A DNA stretch of 64,000 bases from Bugula neritina (taxonomy: Eukaryota > Bryozoa > Gymnolaemata > Cheilostomatida > Bugulidae), in the NCBI GenBank assembly GCA_964035545.1, contig OZ037773.1:8394751-8458750 (forward strand). Direction: 5' to 3'. The stretch's first letter is position 1. Each line of letters starts with the position of its first letter. A program made the translations under genes and the position numbers. The notes under the pieces are model-generated. The model made no database searches, was not told the DNA's origin, and was given only the letters and a program-made list of their open reading frames with translations. Shown in pieces: positions 1 through 11,509 of this stretch.

Positions 1-118
1 AAATGTAGCATAAGAAGTTATGTTCTCACAAGAATTTCAACCCTCGCTCTAAACCAAAATTTAATGATAAAATTAAAACTTAGGCTATCTCAATTTCTGC
101 ACTACTACTCCTAAATGC
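1..118 (+). repeat. Dispersed repeat, copy 1 (truncated by window edge)
   Basis: This stretch is clearly similar to 55720-55850 and more weakly to 55990-56125. It shares aaatgtagcat(a/g)a, agttatgttctcac and ctactactcctaaat. In the other copies the plus strand has an open frame, but here the frame is not kept. I see no terminal repeats, and the family is unidentified. Confidence 0.6.
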
Positions 119-186
119 CTCAGGTGTTACCATTTTAGATCAAACACCACCTATACACATAGCAACCTCTTCCAGTATTTGATTAC

Positions 187-939
187 CTTTAGATATATGA
201 GATGAAGCTTCCATATTCCCAGTAGCTTTGGCTAGATATCCCTTCAAAGGTTTTGTAATTTGTGTGATTAAGATACTTTCTGTTGTCTCAACAATCCTTG
301 GAATGGTGTTGGCTAATTTACCTGCAGAGTTCCCAGAGTTTGTTGTGTTATCATCTGTTTCATGTGCTTTGGGAGGTAAAGTAGTGGTTTTGCTCAACAG
401 TGTGCTAAGGTAGCTGGTGATGGCTGGCTTTCCTTCAGTTGTAGTAGTCTGGTCAGAGATGGTGCTTGTTTGAGTGGTTGGTTGGGTAGTTGTAGTGGTT
501 GGATTACTTGCTGTAGTGATTGGTTTAGTTGCTGTAGAGGTTAGTTTAGTAGTTGTAGGAGATGAGTGAGTCGGTGTAGTGGCTGTTTGAGTAAGCATAT
601 TAGTTGAGTGTGTAGTTGTTTTTGTCTGTAAAGTAAATACATCAATTGGTTGAGAAAATCTAGTGGTTGACTGAGTTGTTGCAGTGACTGATTGAGTAAC
701 CTTGATGATTGGTTGAGTAGAAGTAATGATAGGTAGAGTAGCTGCAGTGATATCAAGACTAACTGCAATGATTGGTAGAATAAGTTTAGTGGCTGGGGGA
801 GATGTAGTGATAGTTTGAGGAGTTGTAATCGTAAGTTCGCTAGTTGTAGCCGTTCATTGAATAATCGAGTTGAGCTGTTGACTAGACTTAATGAGCGATT
901 GACTAGTTGTAGTGTCTGAATCACCAGATCTGGTGGTGG
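187..939 (-). pseudogene. Mucin-like gene copy A, T-rich exon with a stop
   Basis: This matches the large T-rich exon of the intact copy at 6037-8235. It has the same acceptor context (tttacag before 939), the same opening residues (TTRSGDSDTTT) and the same conserved C-terminal block (SYLSTLLSKTTTLPPKAHET and onward to MEASSHISK). It ends at an AAAG|gtaatc donor at 187 in phase 1. The frame is interrupted by TGA at 854-856, where the intact copy has GGA. The T-rich repeat between about 600 and 830 is short and degenerate. Downstream exons would lie left of the window. The stop suggests a decayed copy; a read error or an alternative acceptor inside the repeat cannot be excluded. Confidence 0.6.
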
Positions 940-2019
940 CTGTAAAAAATGGAGAAGTTAGTTTAACATTAGTTGGAATAAGCAATGTGTAACCCGTCTT
1001 AGTTAAAACTGTACTCGAAATTTTAAACCCTGTTTGATAAATGAGGAAACTGTTTTTATGGATACTTTAATGGCTAAGATTGTTTTATGTTTTTGTGATG
1101 AAATGGAACTGGAAAGTGTCTTGCTAGGGCTACAAAATTCTTTGATGAAGCATTTCAAAATGCATAAAATGAAGGTCCCAAAACATTTCATTTCTTTAGC
1201 TTTGAAAATTCAGCTTTCTAGAATCAAACTTATCATTTTCATGTGATATCATACAATAAAACATAACCAAATCCATATATTTAATATCAACAGTTTATCT
1301 TTAACACTTTTAAAATATTACCTCATGTATGGAATCCATTTGCAAGTGGCTTGCAGCAATATGTGTTGCAGTTATTACAGCAGCAGGCCGGCAGTAACAA
1401 AGTTAGCATTTTCATTAAAAAGCTAAACAAGCTGTCAAATTCTTTCACCAATGCTCTGTTGAGCTGGTTATAAATTTCAGTGTTGGTTTAAACTTATGAA
1501 AACATAAATTCAGGCATTTCTATAAAATTGTGGAGTTGCAATTTCAACATGGTTGAAATTGATTAAAATATTATAACTCATTTTCGTATTCTAACACAAT
1601 ATAAAGTTGAACTCTTTTAAAAAATTTCTTCAGGTGCATGGGAGAAATAAATTGTTAGAGTTGGGTATTTATTAACAAGCACTCTAGTACAGCTTGAGAG
1701 AGAGAACCTGCATAAAGCTGTTGGTAGTTGTCAGCCCCTGCCCTGGTTTACTTATGATGTACATCTAAATAGACACCGTTAGTGTGGAAGCTACTATATG
1801 AGTTATATGAGACACAGGAGACATGAAACAGGGCTAATGTCACTATAACTGACATTATCACACCTTCACACATAAAAATACTTTGAAATAATGTTACAGT
1901 TTTAAAGATAATTTTTAAAGATAATTATATGAAGTCACACATTTGCTTGTCTAAGAAGCAGAAAAACGACATCTTGTTGGTAGAGGGCGAGTCTTGAAAA
2001 CATCAAAATATGAGAACAT

Positions 2020-3150
2020 CATTTACCTGATTCGATGGGACTGTTTAAGACAAGAACGTACAATGCTTGACAAAGAGCCATGATCACGAGCACGTAGTCT
2101 GTGTGACTGTTGATGTTCAGGAGGTTGGAGCAGTTACAGTCACTGGTTCAGAAGTTGAGGCCACATCTAGTTGAGTTACCAAAAGACTGTCCAGAAGATG
2201 AGTTGAGGTGTTTGTAGAGATAAATTCTGAAACAAGAGTATAATTACTGATTGCAGAAGAGTTGTTTGTCCTTGAACCAATCTCACTAGATTTGTGCTAC
2301 GTGAAACACCACCGCCGCCGCCACCACCACTACCACCACCACCTCCAGCAGCTTTGACTACATCTACCTTCAAAGGTTTTGTATTTTGTGTGATTAAGGT
2401 CTTAACAATTTTTGGAATGGTGTTGGCTAATTTACCCAGAGAGTTCCCAGAGTTTGTTGCTTTATCATCTGTTTCATGTGCTTTGCGAGATAAAGTAGTG
2501 GTTTTGCTCAACAGTGTGCTAAGGTAGCTCTCCTTCAGTTGTAGTTGTCTGGTCAGAGATAGTGCTTCTTTGAATGGTTGGTTGGGTAGTTGTAGTGGTT
2601 GGTTGGGTAGTTGTAGTGGTTGGTTGGGTAGTTGTAGTGGTTGGTTGGGTAGTTGTAGTGGTTGGTTGGGTAGTTGTAGTGGTTGGATTAGTAGTTGTAG
2701 TGGCTACTTGTGTATATGGTGTTACTGAGATTGTTCTTGTAGTTGTATTATTACTTGTAAGCAGTTACGGAGTTGCTCGAATGGCTGACGGAGTGAGCAT
2801 ATTAGTTGAATGAGTTGTCCTTTTTGTTGCTGGCACAAATTTATCAATCTTATCAATCGGTTGAAAATATTTGGCAGTTGATTGAATTGTCGCAGTGACT
2901 GATTGAGTAGCACTGATGATTGGTTGAGTAGAATTATTGATCGAGCAAGCAGATTTTGTGCATGGGTGAGTAGCTGCAATGACATGTCTAGCAATTGTTG
3001 TTGCTCGTAGTGATATGGTGATAGTTTGTATAGTTGTAATCGTTCAACCACTTGTTTTAGTCGAAATTTGAATAAGTCAGTTGATTTGTTGACTAGACGT
3101 AATGCAAGACTGCCTAGTTGTAGTGTTTGGATTACCCGATATACTGGTTG
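2020..3150 (-). pseudogene. Mucin-like gene copy B, disabled
   Basis: This is a second tandem copy of the mucin-like gene. The T-rich exon starts at 3150 after a tatacag acceptor and reads TSISGNPNTTTRQS before a TGA at 3077-3079. Near 2530 a 14-bp deletion relative to the intact copy shifts the frame between the repeat and the conserved SKTTTLSRKAHETDD block. The PTTTTTQ repeat is a short uniform run at about 2574-2700. The conserved block runs into a glycine stretch (2295-2345) not found in the sister copies. The counterpart of the intact copy's 117-nt exon (about 2040-2150) has several in-frame stops but keeps the AATCAG|gtaaatg donor. Homology to the intact copy stops near 1920, so the last two exons are missing. 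Confidence 0.65.
2574..2700. repeat. 21-bp minisatellite in mucin copy B
   Basis: About six near-identical units of ggttgggtagttgtagtggt type, reading PTTTTTQ on the minus strand. The uniformity points to recent local expansion. Confidence 0.85.
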
Positions 3151-3850
3151 CTGTATAAAAACAAAATAGAGAATGTGGTTTAACATTAAATGAAATAAGC
3201 AGATAAATGACAATGTGAAGTCATCTTAGTTAAAGCTATACTTCAAATTTAAATAAATGGGAACTTAACTGTCTTTCAAAGATATTAATAGTTAAGGTTG
3301 CTTTATTGAGCATATCTTAGTGATAAAATGAAATTAGAAAGTGTCTTGCTGACGCTACAAAAATATTTGGTAAGGCATTTCAAAGTTTATGAAATAAAAT
3401 TCACAAAAAATCGTTTTCCTTAGCTTTGAAAAATCAGCTTTCAATAATCAAAATTGTCATTTTCATGTGAAATCATAAAATAAAACATAACCAAATCCAT
3501 ATCTGATATCAACAGTTTTCGATAACAACATATATAAAATATTACCTCATGTAAGGAATCCATTTCCAAGTTGCTTGCAGCAATATGTGTTGCAGTTATT
3601 ACAGCAGCCAGGCCGGCAGTAACAAAATTAGCATTTTCATTAAAAAGCTAAACAAGCTGTCAAATTCTTTCAACAATGCTCTGTTGAGCTGGTTATAAAT
3701 TTCAGTGTAGGTTTAAACTTATGAAAAAATTAATGCAGGCATTTCAATAAAATTGTGGAGTTGCAATTTAAATATGGTTGAAATTTATTGAAGTATTTTT
3801 ATTGGTAGAGCACCTATGCTAAGGGTCCTCTACTGTAGGTTAACAACCTG

Positions 3851-3854
<4 letters not shown>

Positions 3855-3921
<67 letters not shown>
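3855..3921. repeat. (AT)n microsatellite
   Basis: Uninterrupted AT dinucleotides of about 67 bp, next to the right end of the segment duplicated between mucin copies B and C. Confidence 0.95.
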
Positions 3922-3925
<4 letters not shown>

Positions 3926-4447
3926 TGTTCTTTCTCTACCTCTACTTTACTCCCTACCTGTGGCCCTAGCCTTAAAAAAAAACAGCTGTAGGCAAGCAGT
4001 AGAGTTTAATGCTAATCTCCTCAGGTAATAAATTGCCACACCCACAACCACTGCATTGTGTGTGCAACAGATTTTCTATAATTTGGAGTTTGGACCCACA
4101 TGGCATGCAGAAAATCCATGGAGCTGTGGCTTCATCTTGACTGGGATTGTTTATACAACAATTAAGCTACTTGATTGTTTTTGAAATTGCATTACTGTTT
4201 ACCTCAACTCAACATTTTATGATTGCAAAACATTGAGCAATTTACAGGACAAGTTGATAGGAATAAAATTTAGTTTATTTCATTAAAGATATAACTTCAA
4301 AGCTAAAAAAAGTTAATCAAGCTAATAAGTTGTGAACTAATAAAACATCATACTAGTTAGGTAAAAGAGGAATGACAACTCCTGTGGTGAATTATAACTA
4401 AAATATTTGCAAAACACTTGTTTCTAGAAATTGTGATTTCAGTTCAT

Positions 4448-7400
4448 TCAACTGAGAGACAACAACAGAGATGCATGCATAATCGAGGCCAGAGTTATTT
4501 CTGCAGCAGAACTGGCTTCTCCACCTTTTGGCTGGTCTTTAGTTGCCATTTCAGATTTTGCTGCTTTTGGCAGTTCCTTAACGCCCTAAAAGAGAATGAA
4601 ATTTGACTGAAAGGGACTGCATGTGGCAAAGAAAGAACTCTAATTCCATGCATAATAGGTTCTTGCAATGAAATTGCAGTAAAACTAGTTCGTTCTTTTA
4701 ACAGTTCCAGTTTCCAAAGTTTAGACTGGTGAGAAATTAAAGCAGTAAAACACTCCATTTCCACTATTATAAAGAGGAAGACACTATTCTGATTTGAACA
4801 AAAATAAAGCCAACTAATACCAGAAGTTTGGTTGCCGATAACATCTGATATCTAGATTCTGATGAACAATTTTTATTCAGCTAGTGATTTAATACTGAGT
4901 TTACCTGTGGATCTTTTACTCCACTTCTTAGTTCTTTCAACGTAATGCTGTCCTCAAGTAGATCAGTTGTGATTTCAGACGTAAACAATATTGTAAAAGG
5001 TTTAGTTTCATTAGACTTAGTAGATGTAGTAGCAGACACAGTATATGTAGCAGGAACAGTAGATGTAGTAGGAACAGTGGATGTGGTAGACATAGTAGAT
5101 GCAGTAGTAGCCACAGCAGATGTAGTAGCTACAGTATATGTAGTAAACACAGTAGATGTGGTAGCAGGAACAGTAGATGTAGTAGTAGGAACAGTAGATG
5201 TGGCAGCAGCTACAGTAGATGTAGTAGCTACAGTAGATGTAGTAGGGACAGCAGATGTAGTAGCTACAGTATATGTAGTAGGAACAGTAGATGTGGCAGT
5301 AGCTACAGTAGATGTAGCAACTGGTTTAGCAGATGCAGTGTCCACTTCTGTAGATGAAAAGATTGACTTGGCAGAGGCAGTGATAGTTTCAGCAAGCACA
5401 GTACCTGTATCACCAAAAATATAACCATGAAGTCATACATTTGCTTGTCTGAGAAGCAGAAAAACAACATCTTGTTAGCACAGGGCTGCTTTTAAAAACT
5501 TCAAAATCTGAAAAAAATCATTTACCTGATTCGATGGGACTGTTTGGCACAAGTTTATAAAAAACTTGACAAATCGGGAACCACCATGGACAAGTAGTCT
5601 GTCCAACTGTTGATGTTGAGGAGGTTGGAGAAGTTGCAGTGACTGGAAAAGCAGTGAGCTTGATGTGGAAAAGACCAATACCATGGAGACGCAATTCACT
5701 CATGGATATGAAAATTTGAAATATTCGTTAAACTTTCCACATATTTTGCTAGAAGTCCAGAACTCATTATCCTGTTTGATTGAGATACTAAAAGTTAGTT
5801 TAAAAAGTGTTGCAAATTCTGAGGCTTCCATATAAATTGTATAATATTACAACCCTTTGTGATATTGAGTACAAGCAGTTGACCCACAAAGCTTAGCTAC
5901 AAGCGCTCTATGGGACATTAAATTTGTAACAATATGTATAAAACCTAAGCACAAAATCAGTGCTATGTGAACACTTGAATATGACCCTCAGGTGTTACCA
6001 TTTTAGACGTAGCAAGTTTTTTAAATACTTGATTACCTTTTAATAGATGAGACGAAGCTTCCATGTGCCCAGTAGCTTTGGCTAGATATCCCTTCAAAGG
6101 TTTTGTATTTTGTGTGACTACGAGAATTTCTGTTTTCTCAGCAATTTTTGGAATGGTGTTGGCTAATTTAGCCGGAGAGTTCCCAGAGTTTGTTGTGTTA
6201 TCATCTGTTTCATGTGCTTTGGGAGGTAAAGTAGTGGTTTTGCTCAACAGTGTGCTAAGGTAGCTGGTGATGGCTGGCTTTCCTTCAGTTGTAGTAGTCT
6301 GGTCAGAGATGGTGCTTGTTTGAGTGGTTAGCTGGGTAGTCGTAGTGATTGGTTTAGTAGATGTAGTGGTTGGTTTAGTAGGTATAGTGGTTGGTTTAGT
6401 AGGTGTAGTGGTTGGTTGAGTAGGTGTAGTGGTTGGTTGAGTAGATGTAATGGTTGGTTGAGTAGTTGTAGAAATTGGTTGAGTAGATGTAGTACTTGGT
6501 TTAGTAGTTGTAGTGGTTGGTTTAGTAGTTGTAGTGGTTGGTTGAGTAGATGTAGTGGTTGGTTGAGTAGATGTAGTGGTTGGTTGAGCAGTTGATTGAG
6601 TAGATGTAGTAGTTGGTTTGGTAGTTGTAGTGGTTGGTTGAGTAGATGTAGTGGGTGGTTTAGTATATGTAGTGGTTGGTTTAGTAGGTGTAGTGGTTGG
6701 TTTAGTAGGTGTAGTGGTTGGTTGAGTAGATGTAGTGGTTGGTTGAGTAGATGTAGTGGTTAGTTGAGCAGTTGATTGAGTAGATGTAGTAGTTGGTTGG
6801 GTAGATGTAGTGGTTGGTTGAGCAGTTGATTGAGTTGATGTAGTGGTTGGTTTGGTAGTTGTAGTGGTTGGTTGAGTAGATGTAGTGGTTGGTTGAGTAG
6901 ATGTAGTGGTTGGTTGAGTAGATGTAGTGGTTGGTTGAGCAGTTGATTGAGTAGATGTAGTGGTTGGTTTAGTAGATGTAGTGGTTTGTTTAGTAGGTGT
7001 AGTGGTTGGTTGAGTAGATGTAGTGGTTGGTTGAGTAGATGTAGTGGTTAGTTGAGCAGTTGATTGAGTAGATGTAGTAGTTGGTTGAGTAGATGTAGTG
7101 GTTGGTTGAGCAGTTGATTGAGTAGATGTAGTGGTTGGTTTGGTAGTTGTAGTGGTTGGTTGAGTAGATGTAGTGGTTGGTTTAGTAGTTGTAGTGGTTG
7201 GTTGAGTAGATGTAGTGGTTGGTTGAGTAGATGTAGTGGTTGGTTGAGCAGTTGATTGAGTAGATGTAGTGGTTGGTTTGGTAGTTGTAGTGGTTGGTTT
7301 AGTAAATGTAGTGGTTGGTTTAGTAGGTGTAGTGGTTGGTTGAGTAGATGCAGTGGTTGGTTGAGTAGATGTAGTGGTTGGTTGAGTAGATGTAGTGATT

Positions 7401-8235
7401 GGATTAGTAGGTGTAGTGGTTGGTTGAGTAAATGTAGTAGTTGGTTGAGTAGATGTAGTGGTTAGTTGAGTAGATGTAGTGGTTGGTTTAGTAGATGTAG
7501 TGGTTGGTTTAGTAGGTGTAGTGGTTGGTTGAGTAGATGTAGTGGTTGGTTTAGTAGGTGTAGTGGTTGGTTGAGTAGATGTAGTGGTTGGTTTAGTAGA
7601 TGTAGTGGTTGGTTGAGTAGATGTAGTGGTTGGTTGAGTAGATGTAGTGGTTGGTTGAGCAGTTGATTGAGTAGATGTAGTGGTTGGTTTAGTAGATGTA
7701 GTGGTTGGTTTAGTAGGTGTAGTGGTTGGTTGAGTAGATGTAGTGGTTGGTTTAGTAGGTGTAATGGTTGGTTGAGTAGATGCAGTGGTTGGTTGAGTAG
7801 ATGTAGTGGTTGGTTGAGCAGTTGATTGAGTAGATGTAGTGGTTGGTTGAGTAGATGTAATGGTTGGATTAGTAGATGTAGTAGTTGGTTGAGTAGATGT
7901 AGTGATTGGATTAGTAGATGTAGTGGTTGGTTGAGTAGGTGTAGTGGTTAGTTGAGCAGTTGATTGAGTAGATGTAGTAGTTGGTTTAGTAGTTGTAGTA
8001 ATTAGTTTAGTAGTTGTTGTGGTTGGTTTAGTAGGTGTAGTGGTTAGTTGAGTAGGTGCAGTGGTTGGTTGAATAGGTGCAGTGGTTGGTTGAGTAGATG
8101 TAGTGGTTGGGTGAGTAGTTGTAATAGCAGGTTCAATAGTTGCAGTCATTCCTTGAAAAATCAAGTTGAGTTTTTGACTAGACGTAATGACCGATTGCCT
8201 AGTTGTAGTGTCTAGATCACCAGATCTAGCGGTTG
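4448..8235 (-). CDS. Mucin-like Thr/Pro-rich cell-surface protein (intact copy C, 5' end not found)
   Basis: Four minus-strand exons join with matching phases: 8235-6037 (732 codons), 5642-5526, 5404-4905 and 4585-4448. They give about 983 residues, with the first exon missing. The first exon is mostly a tandem array of PTTTSTQ heptads and PTTTSTQSTAQ variants, a typical O-glycosylation (PTS) region. It is followed by the conserved block SYLSTLLSKTTTLPPKAHET and onward to MEASSHLLK. The small exon carries the few cysteines (TTCPWWFPICQ). The third exon is a TSTV/TTYTV repeat. The last exon ends GGEASSAAEITLASIMHASL followed by a short hydrophobic tail and stop, like a GPI-attachment signal. 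Splices: AAAG|gtaatc to ccag|TC, TCAG|gtaaat to acag|GT, and CAG|gtaaac to ttag|GGC. Mucin-like and GPI-anchored are inferences from composition; no named family was recognised. A signal-peptide exon was sought near 8650-8735 but every reading stops. Confidence 0.75.
4945..5345. repeat. Coding repeat of TSTV/TTYTV type in mucin exon 3
   Basis: Degenerate units built on gtagatgtagtaggaacag (plus strand) read TSTVPTTSTV on the minus strand. The frame is kept throughout. The unit differs from the PTTTSTQ array in the neighbouring exon, so the gene holds two separate S/T repeat systems. Confidence 0.8.
6330..8110. repeat. 21-bp coding minisatellite with 33-bp variants (PTTTSTQ array)
   Basis: About 1.78 kb of units based on ggttggttgagtagatgtag. 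Each unit encodes PTTTSTQ, PTTTPTK or a relative on the minus strand. An 11-codon form ending STAQ recurs and marks higher-order blocks. No stop or frameshift occurs in the array, which implies selection on the reading frame. Confidence 0.9.
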
Positions 8236-11200
8236 CTGTACAAAAATAAAGTGGATAATGTGGTTTAACAATAGTTAGAATAAGCAAATAGATGGCAATG
8301 TGTAGCCATCTTAGTTAAAGCTGTACCCCAAATGTTAAAACCCTTTTGAATAAAATAAGAAAACTGGTTTTTATGGAGACTTTAATGGCTGAGATTGCTT
8401 TATTGAGCATGTTTTTGCGATGAAATGAAACTAGAAAATGTCTTGCCGGTGCTACAAAAATCTTTGCTAAAGCATTTCAAAAAGTATAAAATAAAATTCA
8501 CAAAACACTTATTTTTCTTAGCTTTGAAAAATTCAGATTTTTTGAATCAAAATTATCATTTTCAAGTAAAAACCTTACAATAAACATAACCAAATTTATA
8601 TTTGATATTAACAGTTTTTGATAACAACATATTTAAAATATTACTTCATGTAACGAATTTATTTGCTTGCAGCAATATGTGTTCTAGTTATCAGAACAGC
8701 CACAGGCAGTAACAAAATTAGCATTTTTATTAAAAAAGTTAATCAAGCCGTCAAATGTTTTTAACAAGACTCTGTTGAGTTGGTTGCAAATAAAGTTCAG
8801 TGTTGGTTTAAACATGTGAAAAGACAAATATTGGCATTTCAATAAAATTGTGGAGTTACAATTTTAACATGATAGAAGTTATTTAAAATATTTTACTGCT
8901 TGAGGGCTCATACTAAGGGTTCTCTAATGTAGGTTTTCAACTGTTACATATATCTATGTGTGTGTGTGCGCGCGCTCGCGCATGTATATAGCAACGTGAG
9001 TAGCCTTTTAAAGATACTATACTTCACATACAATTTTGTAACATACAATATTAAATCTCAGATGGCAAGACTGAATAAAAGTATGCTACTTGGTGTTTAT
9101 TCGCAGCACAGAGGTGGACACATTGTAAACTTCTACTTCACTAAATCTTATGTTTAAGGATAATCTTTAGTACCCCAACTAATTCTTGGAATTATGAAAA
9201 GACAGGAACCAAGTATCATGAGTAGCCCTTGCATTTTGCTCCAACGTAGCTAAAAGCACAAACAACAAGAAAATTAGATGCTGCAATTTGAAAACTGCAA
9301 TTTCATTATACCATGCTGAGCCTTACCAAAAGGAGACCTTGAAAGTCAAAGTATGTCTGATACTACTTCTGTGGTCAAACAACTTCACACTGTGAAGAAA
9401 GATTATTTTAAAAGATCAACAATAAATTAATAACCAAAAAATTAAATAGCCATAAACAAAAATAGAGGGCAAGAACATGTTTTGTTTGTATGATATATAT
9501 AGCCTAATAGTAATAGTGTTATACTTATGATTGTTAGTTATAAAATTACTTTTCATTTTTGATAAAAAATCTCACAGAATGAGAAATGAAATTTTAATTA
9601 AATCATTATAAGCATCACTATCAGTATCAGTCAACAGGCTTAGTTACTAGTATTAAACTTATATCAAATTAAGTTATACTAATAGTAATACTCCAACACT
9701 AAATTTAATATAAAATTGAACAGTATAACTTATAAGTATTAGTATAAATATAATATTAACAATATCTGTAAAGAATAATTGTAAATGACTACAACTACAA
9801 GTACAAGTTGAAGTAAATCATTTTTAGATTTTAGTCATCATAACAAGTACTAATACTAATAGATCAGTTATATGTTTTACATTACTCAGCTATACAGTAT
9901 TAGTATGAGTATACTTATACCTAAAAAGTTGTAATTGTATTTATACCCTCATACAGTTTATGTTATACTTTAACTTATACTTGTACTGTTAATGTTATAG
10001 TTAAAGTTGTAAAGCGAATTTTTCAAATTATCCAAAAAATAAAATGGGCAATATTATTTATAATTTAACTTAGAATTTGTGTAACTAATTATATTTGCAA
10101 TCACTATAACATGTTCTGTTAAAGCAAGACTAATGAAAAAATAAACATAATGACCATTAAAGATGTTGATGTTTTCAATTTCAGTGCCACACACAACATC
10201 AAAATGGATTATGACTCAACTTTGCAGGTCAACATTAGCCACATGTGCTGTGCAATCTGTCTGCTGCAACTTTTGAATAGCCTTTGCTCTAGACAATAAT
10301 TACCAAATTCATTGCTTGCCTTCTTATTATTTTTCAATATTCTACAGTATCGTTTGTAGAGAAACTAAAGTTTGTAAACTAAGTAACAGCGAACAAGCTT
10401 GAAACATTTTTATCCTTAAAAAAGAGCTCGCTAAGTGCAGCACAAAGTTTGAGATCAAAATAATAGCAAATTTTGTATGCACATAACTGTGCAAACTCGT
10501 GCTTAAAGACCCCAAACATTGTGCTGCATCTTGTCTACAACCAAGTGAATAGTTTTAATTGTTATAAGAAGCTCCGAGTTGAGGATGAATGGATGCAGTA
10601 TTTTGAGATTCTCGAGATTGAAATTAAAGTTGAATTTTAGAAAACCCCCAACTCTAAGCTTGAGAATCTTAAACTATTACACTAAGTCACTTCCAACTTG
10701 GAGCTGCTTATAAACCATTCAAAAAGTGCAGTTGTTTGGGATTCTCAAGTTTGGAGTTAGGGAACGTAACTCCAAACTTGAGAATTTTACACTACTGCAC
10801 TCATTCACCCCCCAACTAGGAGCTGTTTATAAAGCAGTTCTGTCTCTACAGTTCCTCAGCTTTACCGTCATTTCTTCTATCTTACACATACTCACTTTTA
10901 TACTTATCACATTATTCCTAGTTATCACCCCACATTTGATAATAATATAATACAAATACTATAAGCCAAGTCGAACTACTCTAATTTGTAGTTTTCCCCT
11001 CGTTATAATAAAAATAGTTGTTTGTTTAGAAATTATTTATTAGTTTCAACAATCATTATTTTGTCATGTATATTATGACTTGAAAAATTTATCGAAATTA
11101 AATTGAATAAACCCAATAAAGCGCTACAAATATTATCTTGATAACATCGTAATGTCGAAAATAATGACGAAATTTACCCGTAGGTTCTCGTTAAACTACG

Positions 11201-11509
11201 AACCCACCATCCACAGCATTCGCAATCAAGCGCACGAGAGTGGTGTTGTCTTTGAAAGTCAAAGTTTTCATAAAATAGCATTAAAGTGGCCGTCCCACTC
11301 GTTGCTTGCCACACTGCTTTTAAAACAATACTTGTATTTGTGGCAGCGTTTAGTCCTTTGTAACCTAAACCATAGTTGAAATTAATTATAACTAGTATTT
11401 GCAACACTAACGTAACGTCAACGACAACAGGGATCGTCATTGCGATTGTGAAATTCAAAACTGAAAGTGAAAGTCAAAGATTTACCATCAGGATTCAGGG
11501 GGCATCACC
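8236..11509. other. Intergenic stretch between mucin-like gene and NXF1
   Basis: To about 8940 this resembles 940-1560 and 3151-3840, the flanks of the other mucin copies, so it belongs to the duplicated unit. Beyond that it is AT-rich with scattered degenerate ctaata/tagtat simple sequence. No coding exon could be supported. An inverted-repeat element lies at 10568-10825. The NXF1 transcription start should fall in the last few hundred bases. Confidence 0.5.
10568..10825. mobile_element. Inverted-repeat (MITE-like) element, family B, copy 1
   Basis: It begins gaagctccgagttg and has the inverted ends caacttggagctgctt (about 10693-10708) and ccaactaggagctgttt (about 10811-10825). Between them are two inverted blocks, ttctcaagtttggagttagg and taactccaaacttgagaatt. 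A relative lies at 50369-50609. Short length, inverted ends and no coding capacity suggest a non-autonomous DNA element. No target-site duplication was established. Confidence 0.45.

Noticed and set aside
4945-5424. Plus-strand VVATVDVVGTVDV frame
   Set aside because: Antisense of the mucin exon at 4905-5404, which has splice sites on the minus strand.
7256-7666. Plus-strand cysteine/tryptophan-rich frames (SRCSGWL repeats)
   Set aside because: Antisense shadow of the PTTTSTQ array; the minus-strand frame is open across the whole exon and joins phase-matched exons.
8645-8735. Signal-peptide-like exon for the mucin genes (MLILLLPVAVLITRTHIAAS)
   Set aside because: Attractive hydrophobic start seen in all three copies, but each copy stops or is frameshifted before the gaggtaat donor and the phase does not fit the next exon.
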